64,000 bases of DNA from Auricularia sp. M13 (Eukaryota > Basidiomycota > Agaricomycetes > Auriculariales > Auriculariaceae), in the NCBI GenBank assembly GCA_037042915.1, contig CM073197.1, forward strand, positions 2,418,001 through 2,482,000, read 5' to 3'. Of the stretch, positions 12,662 to 22,966 are shown in pieces; the first letter of the stretch is position 1; each line of letters opens with the position of its first letter. The position numbers were made by a program, and so were the translations under genes. The notes beneath the pieces are model-generated. The model made no database searches and was not told the origin of the DNA. It saw only the letters and a list, made by a program, of their open reading frames with translations.

Positions 12662-12708
12662 GACCGCCGTAGGCGGTTGGCTATGGGGCACACAGCGTTA
12701 GCTGTGTG
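12662..12708 (-). other. Two stem-loops in the LINE 3' UTR
   Basis: ACCGCC-GTA-GGCGGT (12663-12677) and CACACAGC-GTTA-GCTGTGTG (12689-12708) are perfect short palindromes lying 50-100 nt before the poly(A). In some LINEs the reverse transcriptase recognises a 3' stem-loop; such a role here is inference. Confidence 0.55.
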
Positions 12709-12792
12709 CAGTTCAAAGAAAAAAGGGGATGACTCCGCCCGGAGAAATAGCAGTTAGCACACCTGGTAGGGCAGTGTGGGGCTTGGATGGAA

Positions 12793-13938
12793 TTAACCTA
12801 CACCCGTAGGGCTGTCCCATCCCGTACCCACTAAAACTCCGGGGTCATGTTGGTGATCATTGCCAGTCATAAAGTAATTTGTTGGTTTCAAACAGTCTCT
12901 CCAGGTCTCCTTCGCCAACCATTTCTCCACGGTCCAGCGCTTGTATCGCCGACGGTCTGAGAGGAGTCGGTCCCGGAGGGCGCGCAACTTGACTGTCCTT
13001 ACCCAGCGCGCGCTCGCTTCCGGTTCTGATATGGACCACTCGGGATCTTCCGCGTGTTCGATCCTTTTTTCGCACCGCATCTTCCACACCAGGAATGCTG
13101 ACTCGGATACTACGATGCGTAGGGCTCTGTCTGAGGCTCTATCCCGGCTGTCCCATGTGAGCGGGGCGTGGAAGGTACCACAGCCCAGAATTGTGCCAAA
13201 ATCCAGGTCTATCTCGATGCGCTTATGTTCGAGAAAATTCTTCACCATGCGCCATATCAGTTCTTGCGGCGTATCTGGGCACTCTAGGAGCACGTGCTCC
13301 ATCGTTTCTGACACGTGGCATGTCGGGCACTCTGCGTAACTGCGCCACGGCTCGGGCATTTTACTGAAGTAACCGCCGATCTTGTGTGCACCGTGCACAC
13401 TCTTCCAAAGGAAATTCCTGACGTTCCTGGACAAGTCTGTGGATCGTAGACTGTCCCAGATTTGCTCTGTCGTTGGCGCGAACCCCTGCAGACTGGCTAC
13501 GCACGTTTTGATGGTCGCAATGTTGCTCACGGTGTCTCTTCGCGGCGCTAACTTGCGCCATTTTGCCTGCTTGATGGCTCGATGCGCAAGGCGCTGTGAT
13601 ATGCCCACTGCCGCGAGGCCGGGCTTGTCAAACGCAGCATGGCGCTCGAGGTCAAAGTCGCGCGCCGGGCCAAGTTCAGCGGCAACGATTGCCGTTTTGC
13701 GCGCGTCTTGTATACTCGGCCAGGCCTTCGCGCGTTTTTTATCGACAAATGTGAAGGTCGTTTCCGCCGGCCTGGCGCGAAGCTCGCATACTGCAGCTCG
13801 CAGTACAAGCGCCTCCTTCGGCATATCGAGCCATCCACGTGCTTCATGGTACTGCAAGCGCGTCGTCAGTATCATGACCACTTGTTTACAGGTGGATATG
13901 ATGTGCAGCGGCCGATGCATGGGGGCCGATTGTACTGC
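12793..13938 (-). pseudogene. C-terminal fragment of LINE ORF2 with zinc-knuckle (zf-RVT)
   Basis: Open frame of about 380 residues from the truncation point to a stop at 12793. It carries SLRSTDLSRNVRNFLWKSVH followed by GAHKIGGYFSKMPEPW and a Cys/His cluster CPTCHVSETMEHVLLEC (C-x2-C-x7-H-x4-C), the zinc-binding motif found after the RNase H region of many fungal LINE proteins. The tail is rich in Arg and Trp. The frame stays open into host DNA to 14157, but the first roughly 70 residues of that longer frame (including MLNAERSGAV) come from flanking sequence beyond the target-site duplication and are not part of the element. No reverse transcriptase or endonuclease motif remains, so the fragment cannot be autonomous. 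Confidence 0.85.
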
Positions 13939-13953
13939 ACCCGATGATTTCTT
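13939..13953. repeat. Target-site duplication, right copy (LINE)
   Basis: Identical 15-mer ACCCGATGATTTCTT to 12568-12582. Marks the truncated 5' end of the element. Confidence 0.9.
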
Positions 13954-14288
13954 AGTGAGCTGGCAACCCAAGACCTCGCAGTCTACACGCCAAGGATATA
14001 GCGAGCATTGCGACAACGACGCGGCCCAGAGTACTGTCTGCAAAATTAGACCTGCTCCGAAGGGACATCCGGCACGGTGGGCGGACAGCGCAACGTGTGG
14101 TCCAGAAGGGTTGCGAGGATTGCGAAGCACGGCCCCGGAGCGCTCAGCGTTCAGCAATTGAAAACATGCGTCACTGTGATCTTCAGCAGATAATTATGAA
14201 TAAAGGAGTGATCAAGAAGAGCAGGCATTAGGGAACGACGGCCACACAAGAATCATAGTCCAATGGGAAAAGCAAGAGACCACAGCAA
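13954..14288. other. Intergenic: original distal upstream region of the GH3 gene
   Basis: No gene recognised. Before the LINE insertion this DNA would have directly continued into 12567 and on to the GH3 start at 12393, so it holds whatever distal promoter elements that gene had. It also contains the 3' end region of the oxysterol-binding protein gene. Confidence 0.5.
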
Positions 14289-17038
14289 TTACCACAACTT
14301 GGGCACATCCTCCCAACCCTTCTCGCGCTGCTCCCAATAACCGCCATTGTAAACCCATTCGTCGCCGTTCATCTTGAACCAACGCGGTTTGGCGTCGGCC
14401 CCGCGCCTACGGCGCTCTCGCTGCATTTCCTCCACGCGCAGCTTGTCCTCTTCTGCCGTGCGAACGTCGCCCTCTTCCAGCGCACGCTGGTCTGGGCGGA
14501 ATCGCGAGTCCGTTGGCGGGAGCTTGTCGGCAATGTCAGGCGTGATCTCGTTTAGGGTGATTGCATAGGACGTAAACCCATAGTACTCGAGGCTGTCCGG
14601 CGGGAAGGGGTTTGCGCGCCACAAGATGCGCAAATGCGAAGGTCCAGTAACGAGCGCCATCTGCTCGTGCCATTTGCCTTCCAGCTTGGCTTCCGCCTTG
14701 TTGTGCGAGTTCAAGATGGTGCCTGCGACCACGTTAGGTTGCCCTCCAAAGAATCCAGTTTCCTTGAACTCGAGCTGGCAGCTCGTGCCGCTCGTACGGT
14801 TGTCGATGCGCACAGGACCAACATGTTCCAAATATCTTTGCCCAGAAATAATGTTGCGCATGAAAGTGGAGGGACGCTGCCTTCTGGGGCGTCAGGCAAT
14901 GGGCAGGAAAGGATTCAGGCCAACCCACCACGAGTAATGGTCATCGCCGATACGCAAGTGGGTCGTGCCAACAGGAGTTATCTCGTAACTCTTACCTGGG
15001 TGAACGTCAGAGACGACACTACAGCACGCCGTTCACATACCCCAGAATTTGCTCTTGCTCCCAAATGTTGCCCAGTATTCCCAACCGTCACCTTCTGCAT
15101 GGCAAGCCATAATGGGTGGGTTGTGCGATACCTTCTCCGCGACAAAATTCGTGCGTATATCTTCGAAGGTCTCTCCGAGCATAGGGTTGAATGGCTTGCG
15201 AGACGATCGGAACTGTGTGCTCGCGTATCCGGACACTGCGAATGCAGCCACAAACGCCATCCGCTCGACTGGATCAATCGCGTTGACAGCCTTGACGAGA
15301 AGGTCCGTGTATTCGACGTCCTCCGCCAATCTGCACAGTTGCAAGCGCGTTAGACGATAGAATATGGCGCAATGTATGTCGCGCACCTCTGCAACACGCT
15401 GATAGGCTCATTGAACGTGACGGGCATTGCAACGGTGGACAAATCCTATCGTTGCGACTTCAGCCGCCCGTATCCTCGAAAAAAAATCCCGCGAAGCGCA
15501 CCTTGCCAACGTTCTTCCGAAGCACAGCGAACAAGCTGACTTCCTCCGTGCTCGCGGGCGCAGGCAGGCGAGTGCGGCGCACGACAGGCGGTGGTGGCGA
15601 GGGCGCTTCGGGTTCCTGCTTCGATGGCTCCCGCTGGTGATTAGCTGGCGTGTCGCGGTCGGCCTCCGAATCCACCCCGAGCTGCTGCTCGACGCTGGCT
15701 TCGCTCTCCGCGTCGTCCACCACGATCGGCTGCGTCTCGTCGCCCTCGTCCTCTAGCACGAACTCCTCGGCGCCTTCGGACGCGTCGTACCATATGCTGC
15801 CGCTGCTCACGCTGACGCGGTTTGGGTTGCTACGCATCGTGCCGATGGACATGGCGCGGGAGTTGATGGGCGAGTACGTGATCGGTTCCTCATATATTTC
15901 GGCGTGTGGCGTGAGGGTCGAGGACAACCGATGGGTGGCGGACGGCGGGGCCTCCACCTGGGTCAATGGCACTATTGCCTCGAGCAATGCAGCATGTTGC
16001 GCTTGCAGCGTCTCAATCACAGCATGCAGGCGCTCGAGGCTGGTAGACGTAAATGTCGTGGACGATGGTGATCGTCGGACAGCGAGATGGGCGACATCGT
16101 TGGTTGAATCGGGAGGTGTTGGGGGAGTGTGCCCATGGTGCGCTGCGCAGTGGCGTGTCAGGTAAGAACCGTTCGGTGGGGCACCTCATGCATACATCGG
16201 CGAAACATTCCAAACAGGCCTTCTTTACCGCTGCTGTCGCGCGAATGCCGGTCATGCTCCTTGTCTTTCTTGCTCTTGTGGACACTGGGCGCCTTCTGGG
16301 GACTTGACCGAGACTTCTGGTGCTCCTCGTCTTTCATGGAAGTATAGACTTCGTCGAGTTGGTTGAGGGTCTACAGCCTGCTAAGTACGCGCAAACTAGG
16401 TAGCTCGGGCACAAGACGCACCTGATGCATGTCCTCTGCGATGGTATGCGCCTTGTTGGCCAGCATTGCAAGGGAGAAGGTGAGAGTCCTGGGCAGCGAC
16501 ATCTTCTTGAGCGTGTCAGTGCCGGGCCCGACACTGATGAATTTGCTAGAGAGCGAGCGAGTAATTAGCGTGAATCAGTAGAATAGGCGACCGAACACAC
16601 CGAAGCGCAGCCATCCACTCGTCGAACTCGGGTTGAGTGAGAGCTCGAACGTGGAAGGTGACATGGGAGTCGATGTGGATCTCCCGTCGGGTGGTAGAAG
16701 ACGAGATCGAGCACGGCAGCCTGAGAGAGATTTGGTCGCGGATGGGTCCGTCAGGTTGGAACGCATAGGACAGCGTGCCGGCCTGTGTGAGCTTGAAATA
16801 GCGGCGAGCAAACCCTGGAATACAAGTCAGTGGGAAATACAGAGCCTGAGAATGCGCACGCGCCTTGCATCTTCTTGCGCCTCTTCTTGAGCAACCAGCC
16901 TTCGTGTACGACCAACGCAGGGTCGCCAGGCTCTACAACCGCCGCGCTTGCCGCATGCGCAGACAGCGCCAGCGCTGGTAGCCCTGCATCGGGCTCGAAG
17001 AGGTGGTTGAACGGAGTCGCGCCGGATGTCGATGACAT
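14289..17038 (-). CDS. Oxysterol-binding protein-related protein (PH + ORD)
   Basis: Lipid-transfer protein at membrane contact sites that binds sterol or a phospholipid in exchange for PI4P. Order on the minus strand: N-terminus MSSTSGATPFNHLFEP, PH domain (ALVVHEGWLLKKRRKKMQG, intron, GFARRYFKLTQAGTLSYAF; ends FDEWMAAL), a Ser/Pro/acidic linker (16000-15600), then the lipid-binding domain: RKPFNPMLGETFE, a variant of the family fingerprint EKVSHNPPIMACHAEGDG, LEHVGPVRIDNRTSGTSCQL, KWHEQMAL and the C-terminal DEWVYNGGYWEQREKGW. The usual fingerprint is EQVSHHPP; here the second His, which contacts the PI4P phosphate, is Asn. Start chosen at 17038; an alternative Met lies at 17089, and a longer N-terminus (GOLD or ankyrin part) was not seen. 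Confidence 0.85.
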
Positions 17039-17281
17039 TGGCCAAGCAACAGGCCAAGAGAGCGTGCTCAGGCTCTGCGGCGCAACCAAGTGAGGTCAAT
17101 CTCCGCTCTGCTTCTCCTTCCAAACTGGGAAGAAAGCACGAGATACCCACTTCAGGCATAATCGAGCTACGATTCTTGGAGAATATCATCGCAAGGCGTA
17201 CTGACCAACGTCGACGTGTAGGTCGAATGCAAACCGTCGGTGGGTCCTTCAAAGACTAATTTCTCGGCCCGTGCCCCTGAT

Positions 17282-18069
17282 TCATAGGAACTGATCATAC
17301 AGGACGGAGTTCATATTGCATTGCATAGAAAGATCAGGAAAGGCATTCGTCTCACGGAGAAACTCCAAAAGTACCGTGCATGCCGCTCCAGCGCGATCTA
17401 TATAGAAAAAGAGTGAGCAATTGTAGGTACTGTGTATAGACAGCAACGAATGATCGAAAAGGACAGCGTTCAGTCTCGCCTTGACATCATCATTCGCACC
17501 CAATGCCCATATAAATCACAGCTCACTGAGTGAGCGGTTTGTGGCCAATCCATGCATTCTGCGATGGAGGGTGCGTGATGTCTACCAGAGATATCATCCC
17601 GACGCTACCGGAATGTGCGCAGGGGAAGATAGGCGAGTACTCACATGCAAGATCTATCCGACAGCGTTCTGGATGGCTGTGGTGGCACCCAGAGGAAATG
17701 AAGAAAGATTATTCGTCCAGCAAAACTCGTCAAAGACTTCGCCACCCCTTTCAAGACAGATATCCCGGTCGGACGTGTAAGCCTATAGACTAAGCCTGTA
17801 GTCGCCCTGGGACCGTCAGTCGCGCAAGGAACCCTAAGCAGAGGCTCTTTCGTTGGGGTCGATTTGGTATGGTGAAGAGTCAGAAGCTGTAAAGTCAGAA
17901 TGGACAGAAACCTGCGTGTCGCGCCCAGAACAAGACCGATAATGCGTAGGAAAGTAATGTCTGGTGCAGACGACGGTGTGGACAAGGACAGGCTGGACGA
18001 CGGCGTAGATTGACCGCGGGGTGCGGAGCAAAGTTGCAGCCCATGCAGCGTTTCAGTCGACGCAATCAA
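17282..18069 (-). CDS. Unrecognised multi-exon gene candidate opposite LIP2
   Basis: Coding-like fragments with splice signals on the minus strand but no family recognised. A consensus donor GTGAGT follows at about 17640. Candidate pieces are a frame with RIIGLVLGATRRFLSILTLQ near 17900, a second frame with RGGEVFDEFCWTNNLSSFPL near 17720, and a terminal open frame (17282-17503) with GANDDVKARLNAVLFDH and LLEFLRETNAFPDLS ending in VLYDQFL. The correct exon chain could not be settled, so the coordinates are only the range of the fragments. It would be transcribed divergently from LIP2 (start 18224). It could also be a chance set of open frames. Confidence 0.3.
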
Positions 18070-18223
18070 CCTTGGCGATGGTCAGGATACAATAGACCAG
18101 CTTGATGGAAGCCTTGCGAAGTTGGCCATTGCGCCGAGCGATGAGCAAAGCAGAGGTCAGGGGAGTCAAGGAAAAGTCTGAGAGCGTTCTGAACTCCGCG
18201 ACTGCTCACGTTCTCAGACTATC

Positions 18224-19107
18224 ATGGCTGCACGAAGACCGCCCGTGTTATACCACTATTTCAAGGCGCCAGTGCCTTATGTAGAGACCCTGGCACTTCA
18301 AGAGAAAATTCACGCGCGGCAGCTGCGTCTGCGCGAGGCAGCCATTGCGAACGGCGCAGACATTCACTCCGCATATCCCGACGTCCTGCTGCTCTTACAG
18401 CATCGCCCGGTATATACTGCGGGACGGCGCATGACGGCCGAGGAGACAGCAGCCGACCAGACGCGTTTGACACGAATGGGAGCCGACTTTGTCCTAAGCA
18501 ACCGTGGTGGCCAGCTCACGTATCACGGTCCCGGACAGCTCGTGGGTTACCCTCTGTGGGATCTCAGTCGCAACCCAGTATGCCCCGATAGTGCCATCCT
18601 CAGTTTCTACCATTCTGAATGGCGTGCGGTCAGCTTGAGAAGACGCGCGTGCGGACGTTCGTTTGTGACACGCTTGCCGCTCTGAAACGCTACATGCGCG
18701 ACAACCACGGCATCCAGGCCTACGAATCTGACGATACTGGGGTCTTTCTTAATGCAACGACCAAGCTGGCGTCGCTGGGAATGCAGGTTCGGCACAGGCT
18801 AACCAGCCATGGCTTTGCATTCAACGTCACGCCGGAGCCTCTCCCCTGGTTCTCGCACATCGTAGCCTGCGGCGCTGCCGAAGTGCGCGCCGGCTGTATA
18901 CAGGACGTCTCGACGACTGGGCAGCCGCTTACTGTCGAGAAGGAGATCCCCTTGCTCCTCGCAGCGTTTGGGGCACAGTTCGAGCGAACATTTGCGCAGC
19001 TTGACACGAACCAAGATGGAGAGCTCGAAGAGGACGTTCGGCATGTCGACGAGCTTGGCCGGACGATGCTCAAACAGGGCATACCTCCACCGCCTCCACC
19101 ACAATAA
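18224..19107 (+). CDS. LIP2: Lipoyl(octanoyl) transferase, mitochondrial
   Basis: Transfers octanoyl from acyl carrier protein to the lipoyl domains of H protein and 2-oxoacid dehydrogenases, the first committed step of lipoate synthesis. Start [16 protein letters not shown]. Family signatures: [37 protein letters not shown] followed by YPLWDLSRN, then one intron (about 18578-18632) and [37 protein letters not shown] and [13 protein letters not shown]. The Lys of KLASLG and the Cys of VACG match the catalytic pair of the LipB family. The stop follows a Pro-rich tail (IPPPPPPQ). Length after splicing is about 275 residues, usual for fungal Lip2. Confidence 0.9.
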
Positions 19108-20051
19108 TATCGACGGTCCCGCGTACTGGTTCATTCATGACCCCACCGTCCTCGATCTCCTGATCAAGGCCATGTCGCTGTGCGTCTCTGTGCCCGTCTT
19201 CTGGCGGTTTTCGTATGTTAACCATGCGTTATGTGGGCTAGTGTTGCGACAGCTGCACAGTATGGCACTCGTAGAATTTGCAACTCAAACCCAACCCTTG
19301 TTTATTTTATACGGCAAGGAGGCCTTCAGAAACACTATATTCGCCGGAATAATGCCCGGGTGTTACGCTGGCCTTTGCTGCAAGCAAGATGTTTGAGGTT
19401 ATGCTGCGCACTACTAATACCCGTGCTCCTCAGACTTGGGGCTTGGGTGCTGAGATTCGGAAGGACAATATGTGCTTGAGATATCAGATGGACATTCATT
19501 CCCCTGTGGATTTCACGATGTTTTCACCACCTCGTAATCATAACGGTAGCAGGAGAGTTCGCCAGATGTCCATAGTTCGCTAAATCAATGGCTGACGACC
19601 ATGAGTTGTGTCTGAAGAGCGCCGGCTTGTCGGGCAGGGGAACGGATTGGCGCGCCGGAACGGCGGGATTGGGATCGCCGCATGGCACACCGAGGTAGCT
19701 TCTTCGCCCATTGCTGGCTTCGCTTTGCTGAGCAGTACGGTATATACGAGCGAACCGCGATGTGCCTCGGACGGTAATCATATCCAATGAGGCCGGCGTT
19801 GCAAACGAAAGAACGCAGACATTTGCGCGCAAGAATACTTTCACCCTACCAATGTGCCTTCGTGTTGTGCAAGCTGTCTAGGCTAGACAAGTGTGCAAAA
19901 AAGAAAGAGGGGTTGTGCGCCGGGAAAGCGTACAAAAGGGGGACACCGCAGCAGGATTACCAGCGCCTTCAAGGCATCAAAAAGTATTCCGTCCAACAAC
20001 ACCGAACGTTTCAGCCACACCCTCCACAGCAAGCGGTCCTAGCCCGCTCGC
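19108..20051. other. Intergenic, no gene recognised
   Basis: 944 nt between the convergent LIP2 and repeat-precursor genes. Short open frames exist on both strands, but none shows a family motif, splice pattern or codon-biased stretch. It should contain both 3' UTRs. Confidence 0.5.
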
Positions 20052-20918
20052 TCAGTTGCTGGCCGCACCCTCGAAGGGCACGACAACGCCGTTGAGAGAC
20101 TGCGTCGGGAGCTCCGCGGGAATCTGACGCTTCTTGTTGCTGGCGGCGCCTTCGAAGGGCACGACGACGCCGTTGATAGACTGCGTCGGTACCTCTGCGG
20201 GGATCTGAGGAGCGGGGGAGCGCTTCTTGTTGCCAGCCGCGCCCTCGAACGGCACGACAACGCCGTTGAGAGACTGGGTCGGCACCTCCGCGGGGATCTG
20301 ACGCTTCTTGTTCACAGCTGCGCCCTCGAAGGGGACAACTACACCGTTAAGAGACTGCGTCGGGACCTCGGCGGGGATTTGGCGCTTCTTGTTGCCAGCC
20401 GCACCCTCGAAGGGTACTACAACGCCGTTGAGCGACTGGGTCGGGACCTCCGCCGGGATTTGACGCTTCTTGTTGCCGGCGGCGCCCTCGAAGGGCACGA
20501 CGACGCCGTTGATAGACTGCGTCGGTACCTCGGCGGGGATCTGAGGGGCGGGAGAGCGCTTCTTGTTTGCAGCTGCGCCCTCAAACGGTACGACGACGCC
20601 ATTAATAGACTGCGTCGGGACCTCTGCAGGGATTTGGCGCTTCTTGTTGCCAGCAGCGCCCTCGAACGGAACGACGACACCGTTTAAAGACTGCGTTGGG
20701 AGCTCCGCGGGAATTTGCGGCAGCGGGGAGCGCTTGCTCTTGCCCGAGCCCTTGAACAGCGTGATGACGCCGTTCGTGGACTGCGTGGCGACCTCGGCGC
20801 TGATCGGGTTGATGTCGTTCTTGCTGGGCGTCACGTTCTTCTGCGGCGTCGGCACGGCGACGGCCTGGCCAGCAGCGAACAGCGCGACGGCGAGCAGTAA
20901 AAACTTGAAGCTGAACAT
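20052..20918 (-). CDS. Secreted KEX2-processed repeat protein (multi-copy peptide precursor)
   Basis: Intronless 288-residue precursor. Residues 1-21 (MFSFKFLLLAVALFAAGQAVA) are a clear signal peptide. Residues 28-63 hold one degenerate unit ending KSKR; residues 64-288 hold eight near-identical units, each closed by KKR except the last, which ends at the stop. Units are 27 residues, or 31 when they carry an SPLP or SPAP prefix (units 2, 4 and 8). Each core begins QIPAE, then V or L, PTQS, L or I, NGVVVPFEGAA, a variable residue (G, A, V or S) and N. Lys-Arg sites are the classic target of Golgi protease Kex2; Kex1 would trim the basic tail, and Ste13-type dipeptidases could remove SP-AP. Expected products are about eight secreted 24-residue peptides. 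No Cys, no CaaX and no aromatic-rich core, so it is neither a CaaX pheromone nor an evident ustiloxin-type precursor. Function unknown. Confidence 0.9.
   Translation of the reverse strand: MFSFKFLLLAVALFAAGQAVAVPTPQKNVTPSKNDINPISAEVATQSTNGVITLFKGSGKSKRSPLPQIPAELPTQSLNGVVVPFEGAAGNKKRQIPAEVPTQSINGVVVPFEGAAANKKRSPAPQIPAEVPTQSINGVVVPFEGAAGNKKRQIPAEVPTQSLNGVVVPFEGAAGNKKRQIPAEVPTQSLNGVVVPFEGAAVNKKRQIPAEVPTQSLNGVVVPFEGAAGNKKRSPAPQIPAEVPTQSINGVVVPFEGAASNKKRQIPAELPTQSLNGVVVPFEGAASN
20055..20729 (-). repeat. In-frame tandem repeat array, 81- and 93-nt units
   Basis: Eight consecutive coding units (27 or 31 codons) inside the repeat-precursor gene. Units differ mostly at third codon positions: for example the VVV triplet is written GTA GTT GTC, GTT GTA GTA and GTC GTC GTG in different units. 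The peptide is therefore conserved while the DNA has drifted. Confidence 0.9.
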
Positions 20919-21596
20919 GGTTATAATGGAGAACGTCGGGGAGTGCGTCGAATATGCGTGTGCGTGCGTGCGATTTGATGAAAGGTTGGGATGAAAGCGG
21001 TCGTCCTGCGAGCCCTGGGCGGTGCGGGGGAGAAAGAGGAGATAATACTGGGCGGAGGTGAGTTATGAGGTAGGCAGCCGGCAGCGGCGACCAGCACGTA
21101 CCGAAAGGTGGGTGGATGGGGTGAAAGTGGGACAAGCTGCCCGCTCGCGGAGCCTTATGTACCCGGTAGCAACCCGGGCGACGTGTTCCCATCACAACTA
21201 CGCCGACAAGACCTTGAATGCACAGCAAGGCGTTGATTGCTATAGTTGGACCTGCATCGGTAGAAATAGGAAAGTGATTATAATGTAAAATATAATTGGG
21301 CGCAGTACAAATGTACGTCCATTGGAACGCCCTCGTGTACATGCATGACCAAGCACAGATGTTGGTCGAGTCCTCTGGTGATCGACGGTAACGAAGATCT
21401 GGACATCTTGCTCGAAAGGAGTCTGATCTGCATACCAATTGCCGCGATTTCTGTCCCATTGTCAGCTCGTATAGCATATAGGAGTTGAAGGGCTCCCAAG
21501 ACATGACTGCCTCAGCAGACGCCCCAGGCAGACGGCCAGGAGTCGGTTGAAACGCGTTGACAGCGGAATCAGAAAGCGTGTCTTCCCCGAACGTCC
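20919..21596. other. Divergent intergenic region: repeat precursor / WDR5-like gene
   Basis: 678 nt holding both promoters. The plus strand just upstream of the precursor start is rich in GTGCGTG-like repeats. No certain TATA box was found within 150 nt of either start, and no gene was recognised. Confidence 0.5.

Positions 21597-22966
<1,370 letters not shown>

Larger units (their letters stand above)
12583..13938 (-). mobile_element. 5'-truncated non-LTR retrotransposon (LINE)
   Basis: About 1.36 kb inserted element, oriented like the GH3 gene. Direct evidence: a 15-bp target-site duplication at both ends, a 31-nt poly(A) at the 3' end, about 180 nt of 3' UTR (12612-12792), and the C-terminal third of a LINE reverse-transcriptase polyprotein (13938 to 12793). 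The element lacks its endonuclease and reverse transcriptase domains, as expected when target-primed reverse transcription stops early. It lies between the GH3 start (12393) and the original upstream sequence (13954 onward). The clade (Tad1-like or another fungal LINE group) cannot be fixed without the missing domains. Confidence 0.9.

Noticed and set aside
13954-14157. N-terminal extension of the LINE open frame (beginning MLNAERSGAV)
   Set aside because: It lies beyond the right target-site duplication, so it is host DNA that happens to be open in the same frame.
19524-19844. Minus-strand open frame of 106 codons between LIP2 and the repeat precursor
   Set aside because: No signal peptide, motif, or repeat similarity to the precursor; length is compatible with chance in GC-rich DNA.
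20379-20687. Plus-strand open frame inside the repeat-precursor gene
   Set aside because: It is the antisense shadow of the tandem repeat; its own repeats follow from the coding repeats on the minus strand.
20052-20918. Repeat precursor as a CaaX mating pheromone gene
   Set aside because: Basidiomycete pheromone precursors are short and end in a CaaX box; this protein has a signal peptide and no Cys.
20052-20918. Repeat precursor as a ustiloxin-type cyclic peptide precursor
   Set aside because: The core lacks the Tyr usually cross-linked in that class, and no UstY-like (DUF3328) gene was seen in the window.
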